Below are positions 18,892 through 28,114 of a stretch of DNA of 28,114 nucleotides, one piece after another. Source of the stretch: Monosiga brevicollis MX1 (lineage: Eukaryota; Opisthokonta; Choanoflagellata; Craspedida; Salpingoecidae). Numbering within the stretch: position 1 is the first letter of the stretch; each line of letters opens with the position of its first letter. A program made the position numbers and the translations under genes. The notes beneath the pieces were generated by a model. It was not told the DNA's origin. It worked only from the letters and a program-made list of their open reading frames with translations, and did not search any database. The stretch covers positions 640,564 through 668,677 of the forward strand of contig NW_001865044.1 of NCBI RefSeq assembly GCF_000002865.3, read 5' to 3'.

Positions 18892-21875
18892 ATGCTGCGA
18901 CGCGTGGCCGCGCTGGCGCTGCGCCCTCGTGCGGGCCAGCTCCCCTCGATCACGGGTCCTGTGTCACCGCTGCTGCGGTCATGTCGGCTCCAGGTCGCCC
19001 GTGCGCTGACCACAGCAAGTCCTAGCCGGCCCCCTCGAGTAGCCATCGTCGGCGGTGGTCCATCAGGCTTTTATGTAGCGCATTTTCTCCTCAAGGTCTG
19101 CATAGTTTCGTGTGCCCCGCCCATCCTTGTCATCCTCGGCCTGCATCCTCCTGTGTGCCGGCACACATATCATGGTGTGGGTGGTACCAAAGACCATGGC
19201 TGTGATTACATTGTAGTGTCTTTCAACCCGGGTGCTTGGGTTTTGCCTGCTCTGAATAGGCACACCCCGAAGCGAGGGTTGACATATTTGAAAAATATCC
19301 CGTTCCGTATGGCCTTGTTCGCTATGGCGTCGCCCCCGACCATCCTGAGGTGCGCCAGCAGGCCAGGTTGATATCGCGCAGATTGGCGTGCTACCTCTCC
19401 ACTACGCCTTGACTGCTGTCTGCCTTGTGAAACGAGCTGCAGGTCAAAAACTGCATCAATCAATTTGAAGCGACAGCTGCCCTCCCCAATGTCCGGCTCT
19501 TTGGCAATGTGCATGTCGGAAACGACCTTTCAGTTCGTTCAAACTTACCCTCAACATTCTCGCTCGTCACCGCGGTGCCCATCGCTTTCCTTCTCTCGTG
19601 CGTACCACTCATCGACACCGCCCCGCCCCTCAATGCACATTCGCACAGCTTGCCGATGTGCGTGCGCGCTACGACGCCGTCGTCTTAAGTTATGGCGCAG
19701 CTGGCGATCGTCCCCTCAACATCCCAGGCGAAGACCTTCAGGGTATGTTGGGGTTGAACCGTGTGCCGGTTGCTCGGATCTCAATATATCCCCAGTCATC
19801 TTGTGTGCCGACCCTCTTTTGCCTTGCTGAACTTGACAGACACTCACACAGTCCTTGTTGCGTGGCCGACACCGCTGCTTTTAGGCGTTATGTCTGCTCG
19901 TGAATTTGTCGCTTGGTACAACGGGGACCCGGCCGCAGCTGCCACCGACATTGATCTGCGAGGCCCGCAAGCCGTTGTTTTTGGCATGGTGTGGCAAATT
20001 GCTCTAGTGTCAGAAAACAGGACCACACAACTCATTCTCTTCGATTGTGTGCTGCGCAGGGAAACGTCGCTTTGGATGTGGCTCGCATCTTGCTCTACAA
20101 TCCTGCCGAGTTGGCTTCAACTGACATCAGCACGCGAGCCCTGTCCAAGCTGGCTGATCAAAACGGCATCCAAGCCGTGCGCATTGTGGGCCGTCGTGGG
20201 CCTCTCGAGGTTGTTGATCGTTTGGACAATGCCGCAGACGTGTCACGCCCTGACCGCTTTTGCGACATGTTCGACACGAGTGAGGCCACTTCTGCTCAAG
20301 CGACAAATTGCACCTTGTCCTTCCGCGTTCTTTCAGGTGACCTGCACGGTCAAGGAATTGCGCGAGCTGAAGAAGCTGGTGCCCACCGACATGGACTTTT
20401 TTGATTACACAACGGTATGATTACCGCGATTGTTCACCATCTTATCAGCCACTTTAAATTTTAAGGCTGGGTGCGCCGCTCCTCGCCGTTTGGAACAATT
20501 CACTCAGTCGGGTCGCGTGGCCTTTGTTAGGAGGAAAAGGCTTGGATCGACGCCAATCGGCCGCGCCGCCGAACACTCATGTTGCTACAGGAACTTGCCG
20601 GCAAGGGTAGGTCTCTTGCCTGGACGCGCAGACCAGGGTTTCATGTGTCGGGATAACCTTGTTCACTCACCCGTCGGTTTAACGTTTGGCTGTGTGATGC
20701 TTCACACCGCAGGTCGGCTAGCCGAGCACACGGACGCAGCCGCGGCTGCTACACCACGAGCCTGGGGGTTTGATTTTAATCTCGCACCAGAGGAATTCCT
20801 ACCCGACCCCGATGACCCAGTACGTATTTTGAATGCGAATAACTCAGTTTTTTAAAAAAAAACCCCGGCCTTTTCGGGGTGGAGGGCAACCTCCTCCATC
20901 CTGGTTTAATCGGGCCAACCACCACAACAAGTCATACCACTCAGCTTGTTACTCATACGTTTGGACGGCGCGTGAATCGCGATCCGTAGACTCGTGTGGG
21001 GCAAGTTGTCCTGCGGCGCACACGCCTAGAGGGCCCACCTGGTGCGCGCAAGGCCATCTTGACAGACGAGCGCATGTATGTGCATGAGATAGGCGACTTT
21101 TGCGCGTTAAATCACAATGTCTAGCTTCTTCATGGCGCCACCTCCACACCTGAGCAAGCCTCACCCGGTGGATGGGCGGTCCATGGTTGCAGTTTGATGC
21201 CGTGCCAATTGGCGGTGCGAAGCATTGGCTTTCTCGGATCAAACCTGACGCCAGAGCTTGCCGCTGCCTTCGATGAGCAGCGAGGCCATTATCTTCACGA
21301 AAATGGTACGAGCACATGTGAAACTTGCCGATGACCGGCACACATCTCTGCCTTTTCATCATTCTATTGGCTCCGGGCTGTCAGGTCGCATCAAGGACCA
21401 GCCACACTTGTATTGCAGCGGCTGGATCAAGAACGGTCCCATTGGCACCATTGCCATCACAATGGCCGATGCACAAGACACGGCACAAAGTATTGCACAA
21501 GACCTTGAGCTTCAACTTACCAACCTCGACCCCAGTGATGACTGTGCCGATGTTGCTGAGCTTCTGCGACGTCGCAAGAAAACTGTTGTGGATTACGCGG
21601 GCTGGCAACGCATCAGGGACACCGAGCTGAGCACTGTACGGTCCATGCCTGCTCACTCGCGACGCGTCTGAGCACTTTGCCCATGTGACTGTTGGCCTTT
21701 CGGTTTAGGCCAAGTTGTTTCTTCCCGACTGTCACGCTCAATTGTGCGAGCCATGTGCTGTAGCTCACGCCCTATTTTTCGTTTGGATATCAATTAGGGT
21801 GAAACTCTTGGGAAAGCTCAAAATAAGATTGAGAGCATTGCAGAAATGCTCAAGGTTGCCCAGGGCGACTGCTAG
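18892..21875 (+). CDS. FDXR: mitochondrial NADPH:adrenodoxin (ferredoxin) reductase, 506 aa
   Basis: This flavoenzyme passes electrons from NADPH through FAD to mitochondrial ferredoxin, for Fe-S cluster synthesis and heme/steroid chemistry. Exons: 18892..19095, 19260..19349, 19443..19532, 19649..19742, 19885..19988, 20060..20209, 20337..20414, 20531..20606, 20713..20819, 20990..21075, 21193..21305, 21385..21635, 21798..21875; all phases agree. The Arg-rich first 47 residues look like a mitochondrial presequence. The FAD motif is VGGGPSGFY (53-61). [24 protein letters not shown] and the NADPH motif [14 protein letters not shown] follow (starting Gly193). VGRRGPLE and, near the C terminus, [18 protein letters not shown] follow in turn. 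Order and length match animal FDXR (about 490 aa). Most motifs at junctions become complete only after splicing, which supports the model. The last exon overlaps the end of the gene on the other strand. Confidence 0.93.
21850..21875. other. 26-bp tail-to-tail overlap of two coding regions
   Basis: The last codons of the reductase (plus strand, TAG at 21873-21875) and of the CCDC57-like gene (minus strand, TGA at 21852-21850) share these bases. Both C termini are supported: the reductase exon by similarity to FDXR ends, the other by an uninterrupted terminal exon. Confidence 0.75.
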
Positions 21876-24800
21876 TTAGAGCTTGATAGGCCTCATCATC
21901 CCGGATATTGTAGTTTCGTGGCATGCTCACAGAGTTGCGGGTCCGGGCGCGTGGGGGTGGAGCATCAAAGGTCATCTCTGGCGCCGCGGCCCTTGACTCG
22001 GGCAGGGGTGCCAGCTCTGGTTCTTCGGCGCCACCGGTGCCACTGGAATGCACACGGCGTAAGCGGTTTTCGTGGCTTGCCTGTGCTCGGCTGACAGATG
22101 GACTGGGTCCATCGTAGCTGGCTGGCATGGGGGTTGGGGCATTGGCCAGATCTTCATCAAACGATCTGGTTAGCCCAGTTGCGAGACCCGCCGCGAGGGA
22201 TCGCGTTGGAGGTCGTGAGAAACTGAGGGCCATCAGGTCTTGCACGCTTGTATCCGAGGGCGTAGAGGCCGATTTGTTATCGTCTTCTTCAACCTGTGCT
22301 GCCGTGGCTGGTGTGGCCCCCAATGGAGCCCCGAGGCTGGGGGCTGGGCCCATCGACCCCAATGGCCGGGTAGTCGGTGTGGTCAGTGCTGAGAGGCGGG
22401 GTGATTGTGCCCTCACGCTAAATTGAACAGCAGGCTTGTTTGATCGTAGATTGGGCGTTGTCGTCATTAGCCGCCCGGGTGTCGCGGTCCGATTCATGTC
22501 ATGGGATCGGCGCAACGGCGTGGTTGTGTTTGAATTTGCAGGTTGCGTCGAGCCTATGTGAGTAACAGACGCCTGGAGCGAGGAGAACATGAGACATGGG
22601 GCGAGAGGCGCGTCTTGAAAGAAAGAAAGAAAGAAAGAAAAAAAAAAAAAAAAAAACCAGGGCGAGGGTGCTCGGTGTTTGATGTACCTGGTTGCCACGT
22701 GCTTGCGGTGTCACGTGTGTAGAGGCCACAGCCTGCGTATGAGTCTGCCCCACTGCAGAATAGGAAGCTACTGGTGCCGAAACTCGTGAGGCAGCCTCGA
22801 GTCGTGCTTCATGCAACTCCCTCCGCGAGGTTGCGAGCGCAGCCTCCAGCTGTGCGTCAGCGAGAAAGGGGCATCAGCAGACAAATGTTTCCTGAGTCAG
22901 TCTCTCCATCTCTGTCATGCACAAAAGCGCGGAGAAGCAAACCTGCAGCCACCAAAGCCAGTCCTGTCCTGGTTTGACAACGCCATTTTCAGTCTAGCGG
23001 ACTTACCTCAGCAATGCGTTCAAGCGTCGCAGACCGCTCCTTCCGCAGGGCTACCACTCGTTGGCGTTCAGCTTCCTCAAGCGGTCTATAAGAATTGAAG
23101 ACAAGTTCCATTACCCGTATCACTGCGTGAGGGATGTGTCGCGTGGTGTGTGCCCCCAAGCTGATGCTCGAAAGTAGGTGAGCGCGAACAAACTTGATGT
23201 GCTGGAAACGGGTTTTGTGTTGGGCAATGTCCGACTTGAGCTGCTGCATCAACTCCACGATGCCACGACGCACTTGTTCAGAGAACGCAAGCATCGTGGG
23301 CTGGTAGTTAAATGCAGTGCAAGGGCGCAAATATTGATGAGTACAGCGGGCTGACATGCAAAGGGAGGAGATGCATCACGAAAGCCGTAGCGCAGGAGCA
23401 GGCGAGCAGGAAAAAGAACAAGAGGAGGCCAGGAAGAACAAGCAAGAGGCCAGGAAGAACAAGCAAGAGGCCAGGAAGAACAAGCATGAACGGAAAGAAA
23501 GGGGCAACGTACCGGTGTCAGTTGTGCCATGGCTGCTTCCTCGAGCGTGTGCAAGGTCGACTCGAGATACTTGCAATTGCCTGCCTGACGAATAAATATC
23601 TGCAATAAGTCATCATTCTGCTCCTCCTTAGCTCGGAGAGTTTGTGCCAAATCAGCGGCCGCCACTTGTTCCTTTTGAGCGTCATGCAGGGCCTCATCAA
23701 CCTGATGCTGGGTAGCTCGGAGTTTGTCCTGTAACACCGCGAGCTCAGTTTCGAGTCGTTGCAGGCTCTCGTCTCGCTGCTGCAGCTGTGCCCTGAGAGA
23801 CTGCTGAGTGCTGTCATAATTTTGCAGTTGACGGTGAGATTCATCCAGCGCTGCTTGTAACGTTGCCACGCGCTGTGCGAGGGGGCTCTGTTCTCGGCTC
23901 GCTTCCAAACGCGCACCCGACTCATCAACGTTGCCCGGGCCAGAAGCAGCCGCAACGTCTGCACCATGCCTGACACTTGTTGGGCGCTTGGTGGCTGACG
24001 GAGAGACTGGCGATTCAAGAAGGCGCAGGCGTTCGGCAAGCTGCACCTGCGTGGCGATGCGCTGATTCAACTCGCGTTGCAGAGCTTGCACCAACTGGGT
24101 TGGAGCATGACCAGGACCCTTATCCGTCGCCGCGGGTGTCACGTTGGGGTCCGTGGTACTGTTTTGTAAGTTGTCACGATAAATTTTGAGCTCAGTGCTG
24201 AGCTGCTCACGCTCCGTCTGTAGTTGAGTCAAGAGATCACGGTGACGCTGTAGATCCTGGCGTAAGCGGGCTGCGTCCTCTTGAGCCTGCTTTTCCGCGA
24301 GCTGAGCTTGGACAAGCTGGCGGGTGAGTTCCGAAGCCGAGGCTTCGCTGCTCGAGACGTGATTCATGCGCATTTCCCAGGTCGTGTTGAGGGCTGCAAG
24401 TGCGGTTTGCAAGCCTCCATTGGCCTGCTGTAGATGCTCGATATCGCGACACAGGCGTTGAACCTCTGCCACAAGCTCGCAATTATCGGTTTCAAGCCGC
24501 CCGATGGTATCACGCTGTTGCTTCACCACTCGCTCAACGGCTTGGTGGGCCTCTTGGAGGCGATCGTTCTCGGCCTTGAGTTCTGCCTGCTCGGCCTTGT
24601 GGCCGTCATGGGCGTGAATCCAGACTTGTTGGCTGGTCGTGCGTGCATCTTCCAGCGCGAGCTTAGTCTCCAAAAGGGCAGCCTGAGCCGTGGCAGCGTC
24701 ATGACGCGCCTTTTGTAGTTGTTGAGCCAAATCTGCCGTTTGTTGCTGATGTTGGCGTGCCGTCGCTTGCATTTGAGCTTCGTGCTCGCGCAATGCCTGT

Positions 24801-26127
24801 TGGTTGCTGGTCAGGCGGCGTGTAAGGCTCGTCACTTCCACATCATGTCGAGCCTCCAGCTGCTGCCTTTGCCATTCTGCTTGCTGTTGGCTACGCAAGG
24901 TGGAGAAAAGAGAGAAAAGCGAGAGAGTGACATGAAGAGTGAGAGAGTGGGGCCTTGTGGTTTTTTGGATGCGCAATGATATGCAAAGGAGGAGAAGGCA
25001 AACGATTGCCTGCGAGTGTGGCCGTGACGATCTACATACGCTTGTTCGCAGCGGGCCTCGGCGTCCCGCGCTTGAAGGCGAGCCTGAAAGAGTTGCTGCT
25101 CGAGGCTTTCCAAGTCTTCTTGGCGAGCCGATAGGGCTGCGGCCTCATCTTGCCGTGTCTTGTCTAAATGCTTGACTCGTTCCTGTGCCTCTTCGAGGCG
25201 TCGCTCAGTCAATACCTTATCTTGCGTGAGTGCGGCGTTTTGGGCACGCAACTCAACATAGGACTCACGAAGCACCTGAAGAGTGGGGCAAGATGCCCGG
25301 CAGCGCTCGACAGAAGGGTTAGATATGGGCGACCATGACATGATGGTGCGCGCGTGCATTGGCAAGGGAGGAACTTGCTTGCTCAAATTCTTGCCGCAGG
25401 TCACGGAGCTCACACTGCCGCTGAAATTCAAACTCGCCATGAAGGCGTTGCATCTGTGTCTGCAAATCACTGCGCTCACATTGAAGCTCGACTCGCTCTT
25501 GTTGCCAAGCGCGGCGCTCATCGGCGAAGCCCGACTACGACGCGTGCGGCTCCCATGAGCTCTGATCATACTGGCATCGGTTGAGGAGAGGGGCGTACCT
25601 TGAGCTCTTCGAGAGCAGCACGGTGTTGCTCGGCTTGTCGGTCGCGGGCTGCTCGCTCCTCCACAAGGTGTTGCTGTGTGGCAGCGGCCTCGGATCGTAG
25701 CTGTCCGTACTCTTGTTGCACGAGGCGGAGGGCGTCCTGAACTTCTTCTAGACCTCGCTCGTGTCGGAGTAGCTCTTGATCGCGTTGGGCAATAAGTTCA
25801 AGGTTGAAGCGAAAATCTTGTTGCAGTTCATGAAGCTGGTGCTAAGAATGAGAAAGGGTAAGAGCGAGAGGAACAGATCAGGCGGACGAGGCATAGTCTG
25901 AGAGCTGTGGGGTTGATGCAGGACGCGGGTGTGTGCACGATGGTTGAGTGTTGGAGTTCAAGATCAACACGATTCATTTTGTCCAGCACTCGCACCTGCA
26001 GATCGGCGAGCTGCCGGTTCTTTTGTTGGAGCTGCTGCTCAAGGTGAGAGCCGCGCTCGCGCTCTAACAGTCTCCACTCACGCTCCTTCTCGGCGGCCAG
26101 CCGGGTCAGCTGTTCGAGCTCCACCAT
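21850..26127 (-). CDS. CCDC57-like coiled-coil protein (1107 aa)
   Basis: Minus-strand exons: 26127..25996, 25841..25599, 25534..25379, 25275..25040, 24890..23513, 23300..23007, 22849..22688, 22572..21850; all in phase. The ATG has A at -3 and G at +4. Residues 1-715 are almost all Gln/Glu/Leu-rich coiled coil. The N terminus resembles CCDC57: LAAEKEREWRLLERER, then QQDFRFNLELIAQRDQEL (human has a similar EDFxYNLxxLEERDxEL), then a FEFQRQCELRDLRQEFEQ segment. Human CCDC57 is a centrosome/centriolar-satellite and microtubule protein, so a basal-body role is inferred. Residues 716-813 form a helical, less repetitive block around FVRAHLLSSISLGAHTTRHI that I cannot name. The C-terminal 240 residues are Ser/Thr/Pro-rich and probably disordered. 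Intron 3 appears to use a GC donor. The CCDC57 link rests on the N-terminal third. Confidence 0.75.
22619..22657. repeat. GAAA repeat and poly(A) tract in an intron
   Basis: Several GAAA units run into about 20 A bases. On the sense strand of the CCDC57-like gene (minus) this is a T-rich tract upstream of the acceptor at 22573, within intron 22687-22573. Confidence 0.85.
23414..23488. repeat. 21-bp tandem repeat in an intron
   Basis: About three copies of a purine-rich unit containing GAGGCCAGGAAGAACAAG lie within intron 23512-23301 of the CCDC57-like gene. In sense orientation the unit is pyrimidine-rich and lies well upstream of the acceptor. Confidence 0.8.
25276..25378 (-). other. probable GC-AG intron
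   Basis: The coding frame leaves exon 3 of the CCDC57-like gene at GAGCAA followed by GCAAGT, the consensus for the rare GC class of donors. The acceptor is TTCAG at 25276. No GT donor nearby gives the required phase 0 to the next exon. Confidence 0.5.
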
Positions 26128-26766
26128 GCTTGCCTTCGAGCCGTATTCAGGATCAAGGAGCAAATCACCATGCCATTGCTGCTGCACCGCGAATAGACAA
26201 AACCCACGACCTTGCTTCTCCTATCTGCCCCTTCCGTCCCCCCTTGCTTCTCGTACAGCCCGCAACTCAATCTCTGGCTGGACACGCGCGTCAACAACTT
26301 GAAGCGCGCGCGCGAGCGAGCGGAGAGGAGAGAGAGAGAGGAGAGAGAGAGGAGAGATAGAGAGAAATGAAACGGTCGAATTTTATTTTGTGAAATTTCA
26401 TTTGAAAAATAAATTTTGGTGTATTTTCGATCGATCGGCATGCCAAGGGGGGGGAGGTGCTGTGGTGAGACTGAGTCTCGGTTTTTCCTGGTGGGTTTCA
26501 CGGTGAGCAAGTTGTGGTACTTGTTACATTCAACATTGGTGACATGAGCGTTCAAGTACTAGAAGGTCAATTTGCATGCCAACTCGGAAAGGAAGGCTCG
26601 CGGGTCACACGATTCATGCGGTAGGTCTGATGGCGTTTTGATACGATTGCTTGGGACCGAGCAGAAGGGAGGCAACACGGAAAAAGCAGGCACAACAGTC
26701 TGCATGGGGGATAGCGGGTGCACGGCTGGGTAGATAAGGGCAAGAAAGAGGGTTGGGGACGCTCCT
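26128..26766. other. intergenic region with (GA)n tract
   Basis: It lies between the start of the CCDC57-like gene and the 3' end of the GTPase-PH gene, both on the minus strand. It holds a CG/GA-rich tract (about 26308-26365), which would be a CT tract in the promoter or 5' UTR of the CCDC57-like gene. An AT-rich patch follows (about 26385-26430). No coding exon is supported. Confidence 0.6.
26308..26365. repeat. (CG)n/(GA)n low-complexity tract
   Basis: A short CG alternation passes into GAGAGA with GGA interruptions, about 180 bases upstream of the ATG at 26127 (sense strand CT-rich). Confidence 0.85.
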
Positions 26767-27910
26767 TCAGTTGCCCTGTATGATCTTGAGAATATCACGT
26801 TTCCAGCCCGTGCATGCCACGGTGTCTTCAGTAATGAGGAAATAGGTTCGCTTTGGGGTCACAATGCCAAAGACTGTGGTCATGTCTGCACCAGCAGGCC
26901 AAATGACATTGCAGGCATCACCATCTAGAACGGCCGTGGCCGTCTTCAGATCGATTTCACCCTTGAGGCTGCGGGCAGAGACAGTCTTGTCATAATAACT
27001 ACGGGAGCAGCAAGGGGGACAGGGACAAGGGGGACAGAGGCAAAGGGGGGAGGGGGCATATGAGCCAAGGATGGGCCCACAAAAAGCTGGGCGACGTGTC
27101 AGGTGGCAAGCCGGAGGAGGTTGACGGACCGAAGTTTGCCAGTGTCTTCGAGAACGAAGAATCGGCGACGCCACGTTTTGAAGAAGGAGCCTTGCTTTGC
27201 ACAATAGCCACGCCGAAGGATGGGAAAATTATCTAGGCTCACAATTTTGCTAAAAAGTTGAAGGAGGCTACCTTGGAAGGCCGGGGGCATGCGGCGCTCG
27301 TGGCGACCAAAGACACAGCCCCGCTCTGATGCCCAGGCCTGTACTTTCTCCAAGGGCGTGGCCAGGTTCTTTTCTTCGGCGTGCGAGGCCACAATCATGG
27401 ACCAGACGGCCGCTGAAGGGTGCGCATGGGCCTTGATCAGATCAAACCAGGTGTTTAGATTCTCAAGGCAGCGTTGTTGTTTGGGATTGCAGAGCACGAG
27501 GAAGCCATCGCACTCAAAAACAGAGGCAATTGTTTCTTGGTTGCCGCGGCGAATCTCACGAAAGGCCTGTTCCGAGTAGTCGCGCAGTGTCAGCATGACA
27601 GTGCGGCCCTTGTCATTGCAACACAGATATGCTGTGCAACCGAGTGCTCCACGACTGGTGGGGGCTTCAGGAACAAGGTTGGCCTGTAGATTGTCAAACA
27701 GCTGCAATGGCATGGATGAAGCGCGGGACGCGCAAGCATGGTTCACACATGAGGCGGTAGGACCAAGCAAAGTTTTATTTTCTGAAAGCAGCGTGCACAG
27801 ATTCTGTGCTGATGCTTGGGCGGAGACGCGTCATGCTGCAGTACCTTGGTCTTGCCGGAGTCAGCATCGCCGAGGATACCGAGCACAATGCGAAAGTCGT
27901 AGGCTGCCAT
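26767..27910 (-). CDS. degenerate Ras-like GTPase domain fused to a PH domain (289 aa)
   Basis: Minus-strand exons: 27910..27845, 27701..27130 and 26998..26767; donors GTACTG and GTCCGT, acceptors TTGCAG and CGTAG. The ATG sits in ACCATGG. Exon 1 carries a P-loop, GDADSGKT (14-21). Exon 2 continues a Ras-like fold: a beta strand VMLTLRDYSEQ where small GTPases have the DxxGQ switch II motif (here D-Y-S-E-Q, Gly lost), a FLVLCNP strand, NTWFDLI helix and MIVASHAEEKN where NKxD is expected but absent. From about residue 185 a PH domain follows: GYCAKQGSFFKTWRRRFFVL, YYD, KGEIDL, RTYFLITED and the conserved Trp near 278. The PH domain is split by an intron and complete only after splicing. A membrane- or phosphoinositide-bound regulator with weak or altered nucleotide use is inferred. 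I cannot assign an ortholog. Confidence 0.8.
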
Positions 27911-28114
27911 GGTACTTGTGTTCGTACGCTGTATTGAAGTGTGGTTGAAAAGCGTAGGCGTGTGTGTGTCTGTGTGTGTGTACGTTCAGGGTGGGACGGC
28001 GATCAGGATGTATCCACGTGCGCCAGCGCACGTCGAGCCTGCTGATCTTGCGCGCGCGCAGCCGCATTGTATGATCCCAGCGTCAGATCACAACAACCCC
28101 TCCCGATGCTTTTC
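27911..28114. other. upstream region of the GTPase-PH gene with a (GT)n run
   Basis: This is the probable promoter and 5' UTR of the minus-strand gene. It contains a GT/TC-interrupted dinucleotide run at 27959-27981. No exon is recognisable to the right edge. Confidence 0.55.
27959..27981. repeat. (GT)n microsatellite
   Basis: Two blocks of GT repeat separated by one TC, about 23 bases. Confidence 0.85.

Noticed and set aside
23249-23512. C-terminal extension of the large coiled-coil frame (repeated Ser/Trp/Pro/Leu segment)
   Set aside because: It follows a GTACGT donor and encodes the 21-bp intronic tandem repeat. The next exon continues in phase at 23300.
1-28114. tRNA, rRNA, CRISPR array, bacterial operon or insertion sequence
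   Set aside because: I saw no cloverleaf, spacer-repeat array, terminal inverted repeats with transposase, or Shine-Dalgarno-linked genes. The gene structures are eukaryotic.

Overview
The window is nuclear DNA of a compact, intron-rich, GC-rich unicellular eukaryote. The best fit is a choanoflagellate such as Monosiga brevicollis or a close relative; this is inferred from gene content and architecture, not from a search. Every confident gene has GT-AG introns of about 60-240 bases with phase-consistent joins. The products are animal-like: an EPS8-type SH3 protein, a DCDC1-like doublecortin protein, an alpha-kinase-domain protein, adrenodoxin reductase, a CCDC57-like coiled-coil protein and a GTPase-PH protein. 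CA/GT and GA/CT microsatellites fill promoters and introns. There are no bacterial operons, RNA genes, CRISPR arrays or insertion sequences that I can support.

Layout from left to right. 54-119 (-): a possible first exon of an ankyrin-like gene that runs off the left edge. 120-1757: microsatellite-rich intergenic DNA. 1758-3747 (+): SH3 / acidic / RG-rich / Met-Pro-rich / polyproline protein, 3 exons, 537 aa. 4092-10113 (-): doublecortin-repeat protein with beta-trefoil-like segments, 9 exons, about 1708 aa. 10813-13899 (+): about 12 membrane segments fused to a C-terminal alpha-kinase domain whose two catalytic aspartates are both asparagine, 3 exons, 917 aa. 14649-18067 (-): secreted Cys-rich protein with signal peptide, four small Cys modules spread over tiny exons, a 24-bp-repeat Thr-rich stalk and seven furin-like repeats, 10 exons, 849 aa. 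18892-21875 (+): mitochondrial ferredoxin/adrenodoxin reductase, 13 exons, 506 aa. 21850-26127 (-): CCDC57-like coiled-coil protein, 8 exons, 1107 aa, whose 3' coding end overlaps that of the reductase by 26 bp. 26767-27910 (-): degenerate Ras-like GTPase fused to a PH domain, 3 exons, 289 aa.

The genes are functionally independent, as expected of a eukaryotic locus. Several point to the cytoskeleton and cilium (SH3/polyproline, doublecortin, CCDC57-like) or to membrane signalling and the cell surface (membrane alpha-kinase, GTPase-PH, Cys-rich secreted protein). The most unusual items are the membrane-anchored, apparently catalytically dead alpha-kinase with a permuted zinc site, and the secreted protein whose repeated Cys modules are cut by introns into exons as short as 27 nt. 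I built all exon models by hand from splice signals, reading frame and family similarity. Start sites and the least conserved junctions carry the most uncertainty.
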